NCBI GenBank assembly: GCA_963920705.1
Contig: CAWUCO010000284.1
Span: 1,073,222 to 1,137,221 of the forward strand
Reading direction: 5' to 3'
Source of the DNA: Odiellus spinosus
Taxonomy: Eukaryota; Arthropoda; Arachnida; Opiliones; Phalangiidae
Length of the DNA: 64,000 bases
Shown: piece after piece, positions 52,090 to 63,503 of the stretch
Position numbering within the stretch: the stretch's first letter is position 1
Layout of the letters: each line of letters opens with the position of its first letter
Translations under genes and position numbers: made by a program
The notes under the pieces: generated by a model
Databases searched by the model: none
The model's input: only the letters and a program-made list of their open reading frames with translations
What the model was told of the DNA's origin: nothing

Positions 52090-52286
52090 ACCCCTGGCGT
52101 GTAAAAGAGGCCTCATACATTGATGAATTATCGAAAGGTTTACAATAAGCGGGGGTTTCATATATATGTCTATGACTTTTTTGACCTTTTTGACCTTTCA
52201 CCTTTAACCTTTTGACATAACCCTTTGGTGTCTTAATGGCTCTGTAAAAACAGGTTTTTTCTCCTGAAGGGGGCTTATTTACTACT
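52090..52286 (-). repeat. Polinton right terminal inverted repeat
   Basis: Inverted partner of 31849-32040, ending TTTACTACT at 52286. The GTCAAAA-type units and CATAACCCTTTGGTGTCTTAA block are clear; a short stretch near AGAGCCAT is present here but not at the left end. Confidence 0.85.
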
Positions 52287-54225
52287 AACATGTCAGGATG
52301 GTGGATTGACAATGGAGCCAGAAAGCATGTGACAAATTGTCCAGATCTATTCCTTGACTTCAAGGATTTTCAAAGACCTTGCATCATCAAAGCGGCTGGG
52401 AAAGAAGGTCTCAAGGCCGTTGGAAAAGGAACCATTCTAAATAGTGTCATTTACGGACGAAGATACCTTGAAGATGACGTTGAATGATGTCTGCTTTGTC
52501 CCAAATATCACAAAGAATTTATTTTCTGTTTTGGCAGCACAAGACCGGAACAGAAGCAGTAAATTCAATTCTACAGCGCATAAGTGCTGGCTAGAAGTAA
52601 ATGAAAGAACAGTACTAAGTGGAAGTCGTGAAGTATCCGGGACTCTGTACAAAGCGGCAATCGAACCAGTCATTCCAGAGAAAGAGGAGAGAGTAACTGT
52701 TGCTGAGGCAGACAGTTCGACGTTGCAGCTGTACCATGAGAGATGGGGACATCAGGATAAACGGCACGTAAGAGAGCTGTTGCAAAAAGAGCTTGGCATT
52801 ACAGTAAAACTGAAAAAAGAAATTTGTGAACCCTGCATCTTCGGGAAAGCACATCGTCTGCCATTTGGTACCAGAGAAAAGGCGACGAAACCTGGGGAGC
52901 TAGTTTCTACTGATTTAGTAGGACCTTTTCATGAGTCATTTAATAAAAAGCGCTTTTAGTCGTATTCAAAACAGTTTTACGAAATTTCGCTATGCATTCA
53001 TACTCAAAGCAAAATCTGACGTCATTGTTGTATTAAAATAATTTCTAGCTCATTCGAAAACATTGGGTCACAAAATAAATGAGTTGTTGAGTGACAATGG
53101 CGGAGAATTTGATTGTGGTGACGTAAAAGAAATTCTAGCAAAAGAAGGAATTACACAAAGACTGACAGCGCCATACACACCGGAACAGAATGGTGCCAGT
53201 GAGCGTGAAAGCCGAACAATTGTTGAGATGGCAAGAACTTTTAAATATTCAAATCCTGGTGTTACCTTTCCACAAGCTATATGGGCAGAGTTGGTGTCAG
53301 AAGCAGCATATACTCTAAACAGAACAGGAAAATCTTCACAAGAAGGGGTAAGTCCTTACGAGCTGTGGATAGGAAAGAAGCCAAGAATAAACGACTTACG
53401 AATCACTGGTTCTTCATGCTATGTTCATATTCCTGCAGAAAAGAGGAAAAAGATGGATAAGAAAGCTACAAAAGGTTTCCTTGTAGGATACGATGGAGAA
53501 GAACGTTACAGAATTTTCATCCTGGAAAAAACCTAAAGTAATTCTATCAAGAGACGTTCAGTTTCAAGAACAATCAGGAGAATATAAAGAAAAAGTTGAA
53601 GTACCAATAAGAGATGTGAGAGAAGAAAGTCAAGACCAGGTTGAAGAGCAAGAGGAAGAGAAACACTCGACATCAGAAGAATCTGAAACCGAAGGAAAAT
53701 CAGATAGTAAAGAAGAGAAAAACTCTAACCAGGTCGAAGGACGAGTTTTAAGAGATAGATCAAAAATCCAGAAGCCAAAACGTCTGGAAGACTTTGCTTT
53801 GGCAGTCGAGATTTTCTCTGACGATCCAGACACATTCGAAGATGCTCTGGCTAATGAGGACAAAACGCAGTGGCAAAAAGCAATGGATCAGGAAATGGCG
53901 TCACTGAAAGAAAATCAGACCTGGGTATTGACAAACCTTCCTTCACGTATGAAGGCAATCTCTTGTAGGTGGATTTTTCGATTAAAGAAGAATCCTGACG
54001 GCACAGTTCAGAAGTTCAAAGCAAGATTGGTTGCCAAAGGATTTGGTCAACGTTAGCGAAACTTTCAGTCCGGTAGCAAGATTAGGGACGATTCGTTCAA
54101 TTCTCAGCATTGAAAGCAGCGAGCAAATGCATCTGAGACAGTTTGATGTATCGACAGCCTTTCTCTATGGAGAACTTGAAGAAACTTTTTTTATGAACAA
54201 CCTCAAGTTTGAAGACTCAGTATAC
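52287..54225 (+). mobile_element. Ty1/copia retroelement, partial pol, fossil
   Basis: Starts immediately outside the Polinton end. Parts in order: protease-type segment (WWIDNGARKHVT), GAG-pre-integrase (LYHERWGHQDKRHV and CEPCIFGKAHRLPF), integrase core (LSDNGGEFDCGDV; TAPYTPEQNGASERESRTIV), an acidic linker, and the beginning of reverse transcriptase (QWQKAMDQEMASLKENQTWV; ISCRWIFRLKKNPDGTVQKF; RQFDVSTAFLYGEL). No LTRs, gag or RNase H were seen, so this is a fragment, with about three interruptions in what remains. The sharp border with the Polinton suggests that one inserted against the other. Confidence 0.85.
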
Positions 54226-54780
54226 ACGCCCTTATAAAAAAGTAATTAACTTTTTAGGTTAAAATATACTTTTTATATAAGCCCGAGTTTTGAAACGCTC
54301 TTTAAATATTTTAATTATAGTTAGATTAGTCTTATGGTAACAACCTTTCCATCCCTCTCTTAGTTTAACTTCCTAGTCTTATCTAACGTTATCCTTTCCT
54401 TTCAGTTCTTATTTTAATTTGATAATCCTCACTAACATTAACCTTTCCTTCCTCACTTACTTTGACCTTTCCATCAGCCTGTCCTATCTTTGCTTTAACT
54501 TGTTAATCCTTTTTAACCTTTCATCCCTTTCCGAATCCCATATCTAGCCTTATATCTCTTTCACAAATGTCAGGGGATAAATTTACTTCCTTTTCTTGGA
54601 CGTATAACTGTGGGGATATATAATATGTTAAAGACAATCAAAAATTTAAAGATTGAACATAACCGCGAACAGTATGGTGAGAGATTCCAACATTTCATAG
54701 AAAAAATTGTGTCTATTGAGATGTTAAAAAACTTGTCTAGACGAGATTATAGTTGAACTATCTGTTTCAGTTAGTCTAAC
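54226..54780. other. AT/T-rich spacer between copia and the second Polinton fragment
   Basis: Pyrimidine-rich segments (CCTTTCC, CTTCC) and no supported gene. It may hold the 5' sequences of the gene that follows. Confidence 0.35.
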
Positions 54781-54787
54781 TTTTCAT

Positions 54788-55207
54788 GTGGTTTATCGGA
54801 TTTATTCGCGGGATTCCGGTCAACGCGTTATATCAAGAAACTGTGAAAAAGGAAGAATTCACAAATATAATCCTAGCGAAGAATGTGATCATGTTCAAGA
54901 AGCTGCCATTGTTTTGGGATATGTTTGTCACGATGTCAAGGCCGCTGAAGCTGTTTTGCATACAGCATTAATTAAAATATTATATCAATTTCATTCTGCA
55001 ATAACAATCAAGAATGTGCAAACGTTAAATGCCAGCCCTGGTTCAGGCTTTCATCAAAACGCCATCAAATTAATAGAACTAAAACGGACTTACGCCCTTT
55101 TGAAAATATACGGATGTCAATATAAGGAGAAAGACAGGTTTTTTTCGTGTATGATCAAACCTTTTAATTACGACCCCAGAGAGAATTTTTTTTTTCTAAT
55201 GACTTAA
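54788..55207 (+). CDS. Polinton right-end protein family, member 2
   Basis: About 139 residues. RIHKYNPSEECDHVQEAAIV, LGYVCHDVKAAEAVLH and TALIKILYQFHSAITIKN align with the 51.2-kb protein. Shared invariants by eye: HKY, LGYxCH, TALIKILY, IK, TLN. The C-terminus differs. The function is unknown; conservation across two Polinton lineages argues for a real role. Confidence 0.55.
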   Translation: MVYRIYSRDSGQRVISRNCEKGRIHKYNPSEECDHVQEAAIVLGYVCHDVKAAEAVLHTALIKILYQFHSAITIKNVQTLNASPGSGFHQNAIKLIELKRTYALLKIYGCQYKEKDRFFSCMIKPFNYDPRENFFFLMT

Positions 55208-55328
55208 TTGAAGAGAAAAGTCTAGATAAAATTTACTTTGATAAATGCCAAGCAGAAGAGGCTGTCAATGAGGAAATAAGGTGTGTTTTAAATTATGAAT
55301 AAAATACAAATATGTTAAACAAAACAAT

Positions 55329-55700
55329 TTATTGCTTTTCATTTAATTTTCCATATTTCTTGAGGCACGAAAAATAATAAAACCGACTTTCTCTATAAAA
55401 ATACTCTGAGATTTTTACAGGAACTAAAAACAATGTTTTTAAAGCTTCGTATCCGTAAAACAAAATCCAAAATAAAGGTGAACATGTTACCAAGAGACGA
55501 TGTGGATCGTTTGTTAATAAAGAAACACAAAAAGCAATTGGTAGTGTTATGGGTAACAAAAATATAAGGACTAGAGCGACGAACCAATTTGGTGGAATTT
55601 GAAGAAGCAGTACAATGAAAATCCCAGTTAATAATATCCAATAGTCGATCCAGATATCGAGAGTAAAAGTTAAAAACGAGTCAAGATCCAACATCTTCAA
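55329..55700 (-). CDS. Polinton right-end membrane protein, member 2
   Basis: 123 residues with three or four hydrophobic segments: IDYWILLTGIFIVLLLQIP, FVALVLIFLLPITLPIAF, and LVTCSPLFWILFYGYEAL. The tail is basic (YFYRESRFYYFSCLKKYGKL). It matches the 51.7-kb protein around LPITLPI and in position. It is probably embedded in a membrane; role unknown. Confidence 0.5.
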   Translation of the reverse strand: MKMLDLDSFLTFTLDIWIDYWILLTGIFIVLLLQIPPNWFVALVLIFLLPITLPIAFCVSLLTNDPHRLLVTCSPLFWILFYGYEALKTLFLVPVKISEYFYRESRFYYFSCLKKYGKLNEKQ

Positions 55701-55949
55701 AGTTTGGGTTTCCGACTTTAAATGACGTTTAACTGAAGGGTGTTTTGTTTGATATCTTTAAAGTCACGTGATGTTTTAAAAATGACGTCGGAATGTAGTT
55801 GATATGAGCCTGGAGTTATACCGATATGGTGGTAAAAACTTTTGTCAATTTTGGAAAAATAAAGGAGCAGGGACGGAAAAATAAAAAGTACTGTCAGTCC
55901 TCCTTGAAATGGGTTTTTCGACCGGGGGTTAAGAAGGGTCAGGCTGGAC

Positions 55950-56225
55950 TAGCCGGGCGGGGCTAATTAGGCCAATTTTTTGACGGATGAGGTCATTTGT
56001 TGACGGATGACCTGTTTATTGACGGGGGCGGGGTTAATTAGGCCAATTTGTGTACTGTGGGGGTGGGGTCTATTAGGCAAATTTGTTGTTGGATGACGTC
56101 ATTTGTTGACGGATGCGCTGTTTGTTTATTTTGGGGGTGGGGCTAATTATGCAAATTTAATTATTTTAGGGGCGTGGTTTATGCAAATTTGTTTACTTGA
56201 TGACGTCATTTGTTTATTTTAGTCT
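55950..56225 (+). repeat. Diverged ~65-bp GC-rich tandem repeat with TGACGTCA sites
   Basis: About four units with GGGGGTGGGGCTAATTAGGC, AAATTTGTT and GACGGATGACGTCATTTG. Perfect TGACGTCA palindromes lie near 56094 and 56202, and ATGCAAAT-type octamers in the last two units. The units differ by indels. It could act as a cluster of ATF/CREB-type sites, but it is first of all a tandem repeat. Confidence 0.6.
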
Positions 56226-56290
56226 TGTTGTATAGGATTAAACTACTAACATTACTCTCAGTCTCCGGTCATTTAAGGTTTTGTACGGAT

Positions 56291-56545
56291 TCACCCAAGG
56301 GTAACGATGTTCCTATATAAAAACATCGTTTCTGACTTTTCATCGCCAAACTCTTCCTGGATTGCATTTGCATCTGATTCGCTTAGTACTTGCGTTGCTA
56401 GTTTAACTTTCATCTTTTGTTGGGCTTGAGGATAAACATGGTCATCTGTTAACTTGTAGGCCTTTCTCAAGGTTGACCGACCACGTTCCCTTTCAAACAA
56501 CTCTGTAATGGTACTCAACGCTATATACTGCCCATTCGTGAACAT
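56291..56545 (-). pseudogene. P-element-like transposase fragment
   Basis: Minus strand, 84 codons: MFTNGQYIALSTITELFERE, then YKLTDDHVYPQAQQKMKVKL followed by ATQVLSESDANAI. The arrangement of LT.DHV..., the KMKVKLA-QVLS motif and the flanking helices fits P-element/THAP9-type transposases. It is isolated, without the catalytic core, so it is a relic. On its 5' side (56580-56650) lies a copy of an internal segment of the SWIM-bearing TIR element at 8.7 kb, suggesting that both derive from related DNA transposons. Confidence 0.5.
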
Positions 56546-56582
56546 AAGTCTGAATTTACACCCATCTCTACTGTTTAAAAGG

Positions 56583-56645
56583 CAAAAATTACCATTAAAT
56601 AGAACCCGTTTCTACGGAAGATGTTAGCATTTTTCAAGGTTGGGA
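56583..56645 (-). repeat. Fragment of the SWIM-bearing TIR element
   Basis: ATTAAATAGAACCCGTTTCTACGG and TTTTTCAAGGTTGG match 8745-8790 closely. No TIR is present here. Confidence 0.65.
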
Positions 56646-56649
56646 CATA

Positions 56650-57816
<1,167 letters not shown>

Positions 57817-57854
57817 TTATATTGAAAAATTCTGGCAAACAGACTAGGTATAAA

Positions 57855-57935
57855 GACTCCCATATATGTATTGTTATCTACCCCGTTATATATGTATTGT
57901 CATCTACTCCCATATATATGTATTGTCTTCCTCGT
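57855..57935 (+). repeat. Short tandem repeat (TATATGTATTGTCATCTACTCC)
   Basis: Three units of about 27 bp, just left of the gypsy element. A related TATGTATTGTTAACTACTAA occurs at 63502. Confidence 0.7.
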
Positions 57936-57971
57936 GTTAGAAAAAGATCGCTTGTTATCAAGGATAGAAGT

Positions 57972-58212
57972 TGTTATATATTGGAGACGCGGATAAAAAA
58001 CATAATAATGAAAAGAAGGTTTTTTATGTAACAAAAGAGAGGAGGTCGAAGTGCAAGGGGCGATCTAGATTAAGGTATAAATATAAGAAACAAACGCCTC
58101 GGAGAGTTAGTCTTTTTATCATATGTACAATGACAGATTAATAAACGTCAGCGCTTTTATACCTCGCCAAGTTTCCTGTCTCGTATCTCTCCCGACCCCC
58201 CCAGTTATAATA
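57972..58212 (+). repeat. Gypsy 5' LTR
   Basis: Begins TGTTAT and ends ATAATA. It contains a TATA-like GGTATAAATATAAG (about 58072) and an AATAAA hexamer (about 58139), the usual promoter and polyadenylation signals of LTRs. Confidence 0.95.
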
Positions 58213-58226
58213 TGGTGTCAGAAGTC
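58213..58226 (+). other. Primer-binding site
   Basis: TGGTGTCAGAAGTC directly follows the 5' LTR, as expected for a tRNA primer site; TGG complements a tRNA CCA end. The tRNA species is not assigned. Confidence 0.7.
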
Positions 58227-58280
58227 ATCCGAATTCACTAGACCTTCGAAAGTCACAACAACAACAACGGATCAATAACC

Positions 58281-59255
58281 ATGACGGCCACAACGTTCAC
58301 GGGACCACCGCCATTTCAACCAGGGAGCAGTAACCCGGTATCCGCATGGCAGGAATATAGAGAGAGTTTTAAAATCTACGCCTTAGCCGCAAAACTATCA
58401 GCAGAAGATCCGCAGGTACAAATCGCGACATTTCTACACATTCTAGGAGCACCAGGCCGGCGAATCTATACCACCTTTGATATAGACGTACCAGACGACG
58501 AACAGCTAACCCTAGAGCGCGCATTCGATCTGTACTATGCACCATTCAACAACTTAATTGCTTTCAGATACGTATTCTTCACGACATTTCAAGGCAGTCA
58601 TCAATCATTTGCAGACTTCTTAACCGACTTAAAAACGAAAGCCCGTGACTGCGAATTTGGGGAGCTAACCTCTTCACTAATCTGCACGCAAATCGTATGC
58701 GGTATCAAAAAAGAAGAAGTGAGAAAACAACTACTGGCAGAACGCAACCTCACATTAGCACATGCAACATCAGTATGCCTCGCGGACGAAACTTCCACAC
58801 ACCACGTGACAACCATAGCAACCCAGCACGACAAATCCGCACCAACCAACGCATCCCTAGATGCACTGCAACAACACCAGCGAAAGGACATGCCCGGAAG
58901 AAAATACCATAACAGGCGGGAAGCCAATAGGTCTTTCAACCACAGGATGCAAGGGTCAGAACAACAGCAACGCTCAGTACCTCAACCGCAATACGAACAC
59001 GCATCACAACGGCGACAACAATATCATACAAGACACAACAAGTCACAGCAAAAACAAACGGATAACACGAGGAGCCAGAACCGCTGCCCCAACTGCAATA
59101 CGAACCACCACAGGCAAGACACCTGTCCAGCACAGCATGCGGAATGCTATCAATGCGCACGGCGGGGACATTGGGCCTCCTGCTGCCGCTCACGTAACAC
59201 GCACGAGGTATCGGCGCATAGACGCGGTACGCCCCAAAGCTTTAGGGACTCATAA
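58281..59255 (+). CDS. Gypsy gag
   Basis: About 324 residues. The N-terminal two thirds (e.g. NPVSAWQEYRESFKIYALAA; GSHQSFADFLTDLKTKARDC; LICTQIVCGIKKEEVRKQLL) form a retrotransposon-type capsid domain. The C-terminus has Gln/Arg-rich sequence and zinc-knuckle motifs, including CYQCARRGHWASCC. Gag packages the RNA in a particle. Part of the young gypsy element. Confidence 0.9.
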   Translation: MTATTFTGPPPFQPGSSNPVSAWQEYRESFKIYALAAKLSAEDPQVQIATFLHILGAPGRRIYTTFDIDVPDDEQLTLERAFDLYYAPFNNLIAFRYVFFTTFQGSHQSFADFLTDLKTKARDCEFGELTSSLICTQIVCGIKKEEVRKQLLAERNLTLAHATSVCLADETSTHHVTTIATQHDKSAPTNASLDALQQHQRKDMPGRKYHNRREANRSFNHRMQGSEQQQRSVPQPQYEHASQRRQQYHTRHNKSQQKQTDNTRSQNRCPNCNTNHHRQDTCPAQHAECYQCARRGHWASCCRSRNTHEVSAHRRGTPQSFRDS

Positions 59256-59261
59256 TCAGAC

Positions 59262-62200
59262 TTGCAATACAATGAGGAAGGCCAGCAAATACAATATGAC
59301 GACAACTACTACGTCAGCGACGACGGGGAGGATACGGAAAGAGAGGTCAACACGTTATACTGCAATGAACTCACGAGACATTGCGACAACATGAAGACTA
59401 ATACCGACAGTACAGAATGGTTCGAAACGATCTACCTGGCCAACTTTCACGTCGATATGAAGATCGACACAGGGTCACAAGTCAATATCATTCACACCGA
59501 CATCTTTGACAGATTTCCGATAAAGCCGGAACTACACAAGCCACGCTTCACCATAAAAACCTACTCGGGTCACCCTGTTGAGGTCATAGGAGTCATTCAC
59601 GTCAGATGTGCATCATTTGCAAGATCAGCAGACCAGACCTTCTACGTAACACCCCGAAGAGCAGTCCCCATACTCGGGGCAGAAGCCTCCGTACAATTAG
59701 GTCTCATCACACGCCATAGAAGGGAACCAGTACGGCCACCCAGATCAATTAACGCAACAACAACTGCACTAGAAGATAACAGACCAAACTCAGAGGTCCG
59801 GTGGATACCACCACCAGTGCCTAAACCGGAACGAATAGATCAGATGACTCCAGAAGAAATTGTACGGATGTACAAAGACGTTTTCGACAAAGTGGGAAAA
59901 CTGCCAGGGAAACACACAATACGGCTGAAACCGAATGCGACACCGACCATTTGCGCTCCTCGCCAAATACCAATGGCGCTACAGGAGGGCGTCCGCAAAG
60001 AATTACAGAGACTGCAAACACTGGGAATAATTGCCCCCGTCTCCGGACCAACAGATTGGGTGCATCCGATGGTCGTGGTACTCAAGCCAGAAAAACCAAA
60101 ACCGGGAGAAAAACCAACAGAAGAGACAAAGGAACCGAAAATACGCATTTGATTAGACCCGAGGAACCTAAACGCAGCCATCAGAAAAGAGCCATACCCA
60201 ACACCGACAGCCCAGGAAATATTCTCGAAATTACATAAAGCAGAAATATTCACAGTATTTGACGCGCAAAGCGCGTTCTGGCAAGTAGAACTAGACAACG
60301 AGAGCTCGTACCTATGTACGTTCGCAACACCATTCGGACGTTTTCACTTTCTCCGCCTCGCACTGGGAATTTGCACGTCAACATCAGTCTTCCAACGCAT
60401 CATGCATGACATTTATCCACCAGCGCAATTCCCAAATACGCACATATCAACAGACGACTTCCTTATCGCAACGACAAAACAAACGCACAACAGAGACATC
60501 GTCACAGTATTGGAACGAGCGCGACAAAATGGCCTGACCTTCAGCACAGAGAAAATGCAATTAGCACAAAGGAGCATTATATTCCTAGGACTAACCATAA
60601 CTCCGGGGGGCTTAGAAATAGCTCCATCGAAGATAGATGCCTTACAAGCCATACCGCAGCCACAAGACAGAGCAGAGTTACAAAGATTCTTGGGAATGGT
60701 AAACTTCGTCGCAAAATTTTTACCCCAACACTCTACGGAAGCGGCACCACTAAGAAATTTACTGAAGAAACACACGGCATTCGTGTGGGACGCAAACGCG
60801 GAAGAAACGTTTAAAAAACTAAAACAACTCATCACCTCGGCCCCGGTTCTCACGTTTTTCAACCCAACTCAACCAATCACGATTTCGGTGGACAGCAGTA
60901 AAATCGGGGTCGGAGCTGTATTACTGCAAGAGCAGAGACCGGTAGAATACGCTTCCACGTCATTTACGCAGACCCAGCAGAATCACGCACCAATCGAGAG
61001 GGAGCTACTGGGCATCGTGTACGCTTGCGAACGGTTCCATTACTATGTCACGGGAACGAAGATTACGGTTAATACAGATCACCGACCGCTGGTGTCAATA
61101 ACACAAAAACCACTACACCTGCTCTCGCCAAGACTCCAACGCTTGGTCCTAAGGCTCACAAGATACAATCCAAAAGTCGTTTACGTTCCGGGCTCACAAC
61201 TCTACGTGGCCGACACGTTATCACGAGCACCCAGGACAGAAAAAGACATCGACACAGAATACTTGGAGGGACCATGCGTAGTGGTACATGCAACGACAGC
61301 TTTACCGAAAGACAAAGAGCTACTATTCCAAAAGATCGCGGCCAGAAACTCTACATGCCAGACGTTGATGACGTACATAAAGCAAGGGTGGCCCAGCACA
61401 ATAAATAAGCTACATATGGCAATAAAACCCTTCTGGCCCATACAAGAAGAACTACACATAAGGGATAACCTCATATATAGAGGCGAACAATTATATGTAC
61501 CAGAAGAACTGCGCAAGGAAATACTCCAACAAATACATATAGCACATCAAGGCGTAACGGCATGCCTAGCGAGGGCGAAACAGCACGTATATTGGCCACA
61601 AATGACAGCAAACATAACAGAATACATCCAGGAATGTCAACGATGTCAACGAAGACAACGCGCCAATGTACCCCCACCGTTACACCCGCATAAAATACCA
61701 CAGAGGCCATGGGAAGTACTCGGAGCAGACTTATTTCACATGGGAAGCAGATCTTTCATAATAATAGTGGACTACTTCTCGAAATTCGTGGAGTCACAAG
61801 AAGTGCCTACCACCACGGCGGAATCTGTAATCCAGTTCTTAAATCCGCACTTCGCCCGACATGGCGCCCCACAGAAACTGATCTCAGACAACGGCCCTCC
61901 CTTCAATTCAAGTACATTCCACGAATTTTTACAACAATGGGGCGTCCAACATTCAACATCAAGCCCGCATCACCCACAAGCTAACGGAATGGTTGAACGG
62001 ACTATACAGACGATAAAAAGCATGGCAATCAAGGCATATGAAGAGGGTCACGATATACAAAGGGTATTAATGGAGTATCGAGCGACGCCCATAGGCCATC
62101 TACCATCACCAGCGGAAATGCTAATGGGCAGAAGGATATGAACACCTCTAACAACTTCAACGGCAATGCTAAAACCGCATTTCCCGACGAAACACATCAG

Positions 62201-62786
62201 AGACACGCTACAAGAAAGGCAAAATAACATGCTACGCAACCGGCGACCCACGCGCGTGCCAGCACCAATGAACTTCGCAGAAGGCACCCAAATCTACCAT
62301 CATATGGGTCCAAGGAAATGGGGAAAAGGAACAATCATCGAGAAGGCGGAAGAACCACAATCATACAGAATACGAGTAGAAAACGGCAACATACTACGAA
62401 GGACTCGACAGCAGTTACGACCCATGCATCAACCGGGATTCAGCGCGCAATCAGGAATAAGAAGCAAACAAACAGAGAACACCAGACCACAAAACGACCC
62501 GGTGGTAAGAACGCAACAGCAGTGGGGAATAACACCATACAAATCCGCAACAGCCCAAACTACGAAACGCCTCACACGGGAAGGTGCGACTATGAAACGC
62601 GTCATACGGGAAGGCGCGATAAAACCTCAACTACCACCTCCGTTCCCCAGGGAAATACAGCCATCGGCAATTCCAGGAGCGATACCGCCATTTGCTTCAA
62701 CCCAACAGAATCACAGCACCCGACCTCAACGAATAAGGAAATCCCCGCAGCGCTTACAGTATTACCACAATTTCTCAACTTTGTAA
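59262..62786 (+). pseudogene. Gypsy pol (protease, RT, RNase H, integrase), broken
   Basis: Protease: VDMKIDTGSQVNIIH. Reverse transcriptase: AEIFTVFDAQSAFWQVEL and STDDFLIAT at the catalytic position. RT-RNase H connection: GLEIAPSKIDALQAIPQP; RNase H: ITISVDSSKIGVGAVL and NHAPIERELLGIVYACER. Integrase: H2C2-type CQRCQRRQRANVPP, core GADLFHMGSRSFIIIVDYFS and LISDNGPPFNSSTF with QANGMVERTIQ; C-terminal GPRKWGKGTIIEK region. The domain set is complete for a Ty3/gypsy element; a few interruptions are present. Confidence 0.9.
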
Positions 62787-62822
62787 AATTATTATTTATT
62801 AGTAATTAATGGAAAAGAATGA

Positions 62823-63063
62823 TGTTATATATTGGAGACGCGGATAAAAAACATAATAATGAAAAGAATGTTTTTTATGTAACAAAAGAGAGGAGGTCGA
62901 AGTGCAAGGGGCGATCTAGATTAAGGTATAAATATAAGAAACAAACGCCTCGGAGAGTTAGTCTTTTTATCATATGTACAATGACAGATTAATAAACGTC
63001 AGCGCTTTTATACCTCGCCAAGTTTCCTGTCTCGTATCTCTCCCGACCCCCCCAGTTATAATA
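62823..63063 (+). repeat. Gypsy 3' LTR
   Basis: Near-identical to the 5' LTR. A short purine run (GGAAAAGAATGA) precedes it as a weak polypurine tract. Confidence 0.95.
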
Positions 63064-63171
63064 GAAGTTACATTACCCATAAGCCTCATTGAATGGCTTG
63101 CGTCCGCTTGCTAGTTTTTTTTTGTTTTTTTTTTTATTTGCGCAGAATTCGACCTAAATCCGCACATCTAT

Positions 63172-63497
63172 CAGAAGCCGATGAAACCCTCCTTTGAAGT
63201 CTATTACTCCCGGGTCTTGTCTACCCCTCTCTGTATGGGTTAGTCTCAAACATCGCGATTAATACGCCTCCTAACAGTAGATATTTTTGGAGTGGGAGCT
63301 CGTTCAGCCTCCAGCGAATATCACTAGCAACCAAACGTCGTATGTGGAGAGAATTTCCAATTCTCCGTAGACAGTGGGTTCGAAGTAGGACCCCTCCGAT
63401 CTCGTAAAATTGGAAATTTTACCCGGGGTACACAGAGAGGAGCGCTATATGGAACATTAGATTAGTAGACTTCAAAGGAGGGTTTCATCGGCTTCTG
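63172..63497. mobile_element. Small TIR element with perfect 32-bp ends
   Basis: CAGAAGCCGATGAAACCCTC at 63172 and its exact complement ending at 63497; the inverted ends match without error for 32 bp. ATCTAT occurs directly outside both ends (63166-63171 and 63498-63503), a likely 6-bp target duplication. Non-coding interior with a second weak inverted pair (CCCTCTCTG/CAGAGAGG). The perfect ends imply recent mobility. The superfamily is not assigned. Confidence 0.8.
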
Positions 63498-63503
63498 ATC
63501 TAT

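Larger units (their letters stand above)
31849..52286. mobile_element. Polinton/Maverick element, fossil, ~20.4 kb
   Basis: Inverted ends (31849-~32040 and ~52090-52286) share AGTAGTAATATAGCC-like, AAACCTGTTT, TTAAGACACCAAAGGGTTATG and GGTTAAAGG blocks. Between them are the hallmark parts of Polintons: capsid region, integrase, adenovirus-type protease, packaging ATPase and protein-primed DNA polymerase B, plus accessory genes (BIR, PC4-like). The element is broken. I estimate roughly ten interruptions in its coding parts, and it has been invaded by other repeats (41.7-43.85 kb and about 46.9-49.15 kb). A target duplication could not be recognised. The inverted ends differ by several indels, indicating an old insertion. 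Confidence 0.9.
54600..55760. mobile_element. Fragment of a second Polinton (right-end gene pair)
   Basis: A plus-strand gene (54788-55207) and a convergent minus-strand gene (55329-55700) match, in order and orientation, the two genes at 51170-52040 of the large Polinton. No TIR, capsid or polymerase sequence accompanies them. The proteins are clearly related but well diverged, so this is from a different Polinton lineage, not a local duplication. Fragment; fossil. Confidence 0.6.
57972..63063 (+). mobile_element. Ty3/gypsy LTR retrotransposon, near complete, young
   Basis: 241-bp LTRs at 57972-58212 and 62823-63063 differ at a single base that I can find. The 5-bp target duplication GAAGT flanks them (57967-57971; 63064-63068). 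Gag with zinc knuckles, protease, reverse transcriptase, RNase H and integrase follow in the Ty3/gypsy order (RT before integrase), and the proteins resemble the K02A2.6-like/Mag group. It looks nearly whole, with about three interruptions of its coding region. The LTR identity puts the insertion as recent. It lies next to, and probably within an intron of, the ABCC gene. Confidence 0.95.

Noticed and set aside
58861-59394. Alternative frame of about 177 codons over gag
   Set aside because: Overlaps the gag zinc-knuckle frame; Thr/Arg-biased composition mirrors the gag codons and has no independent support.
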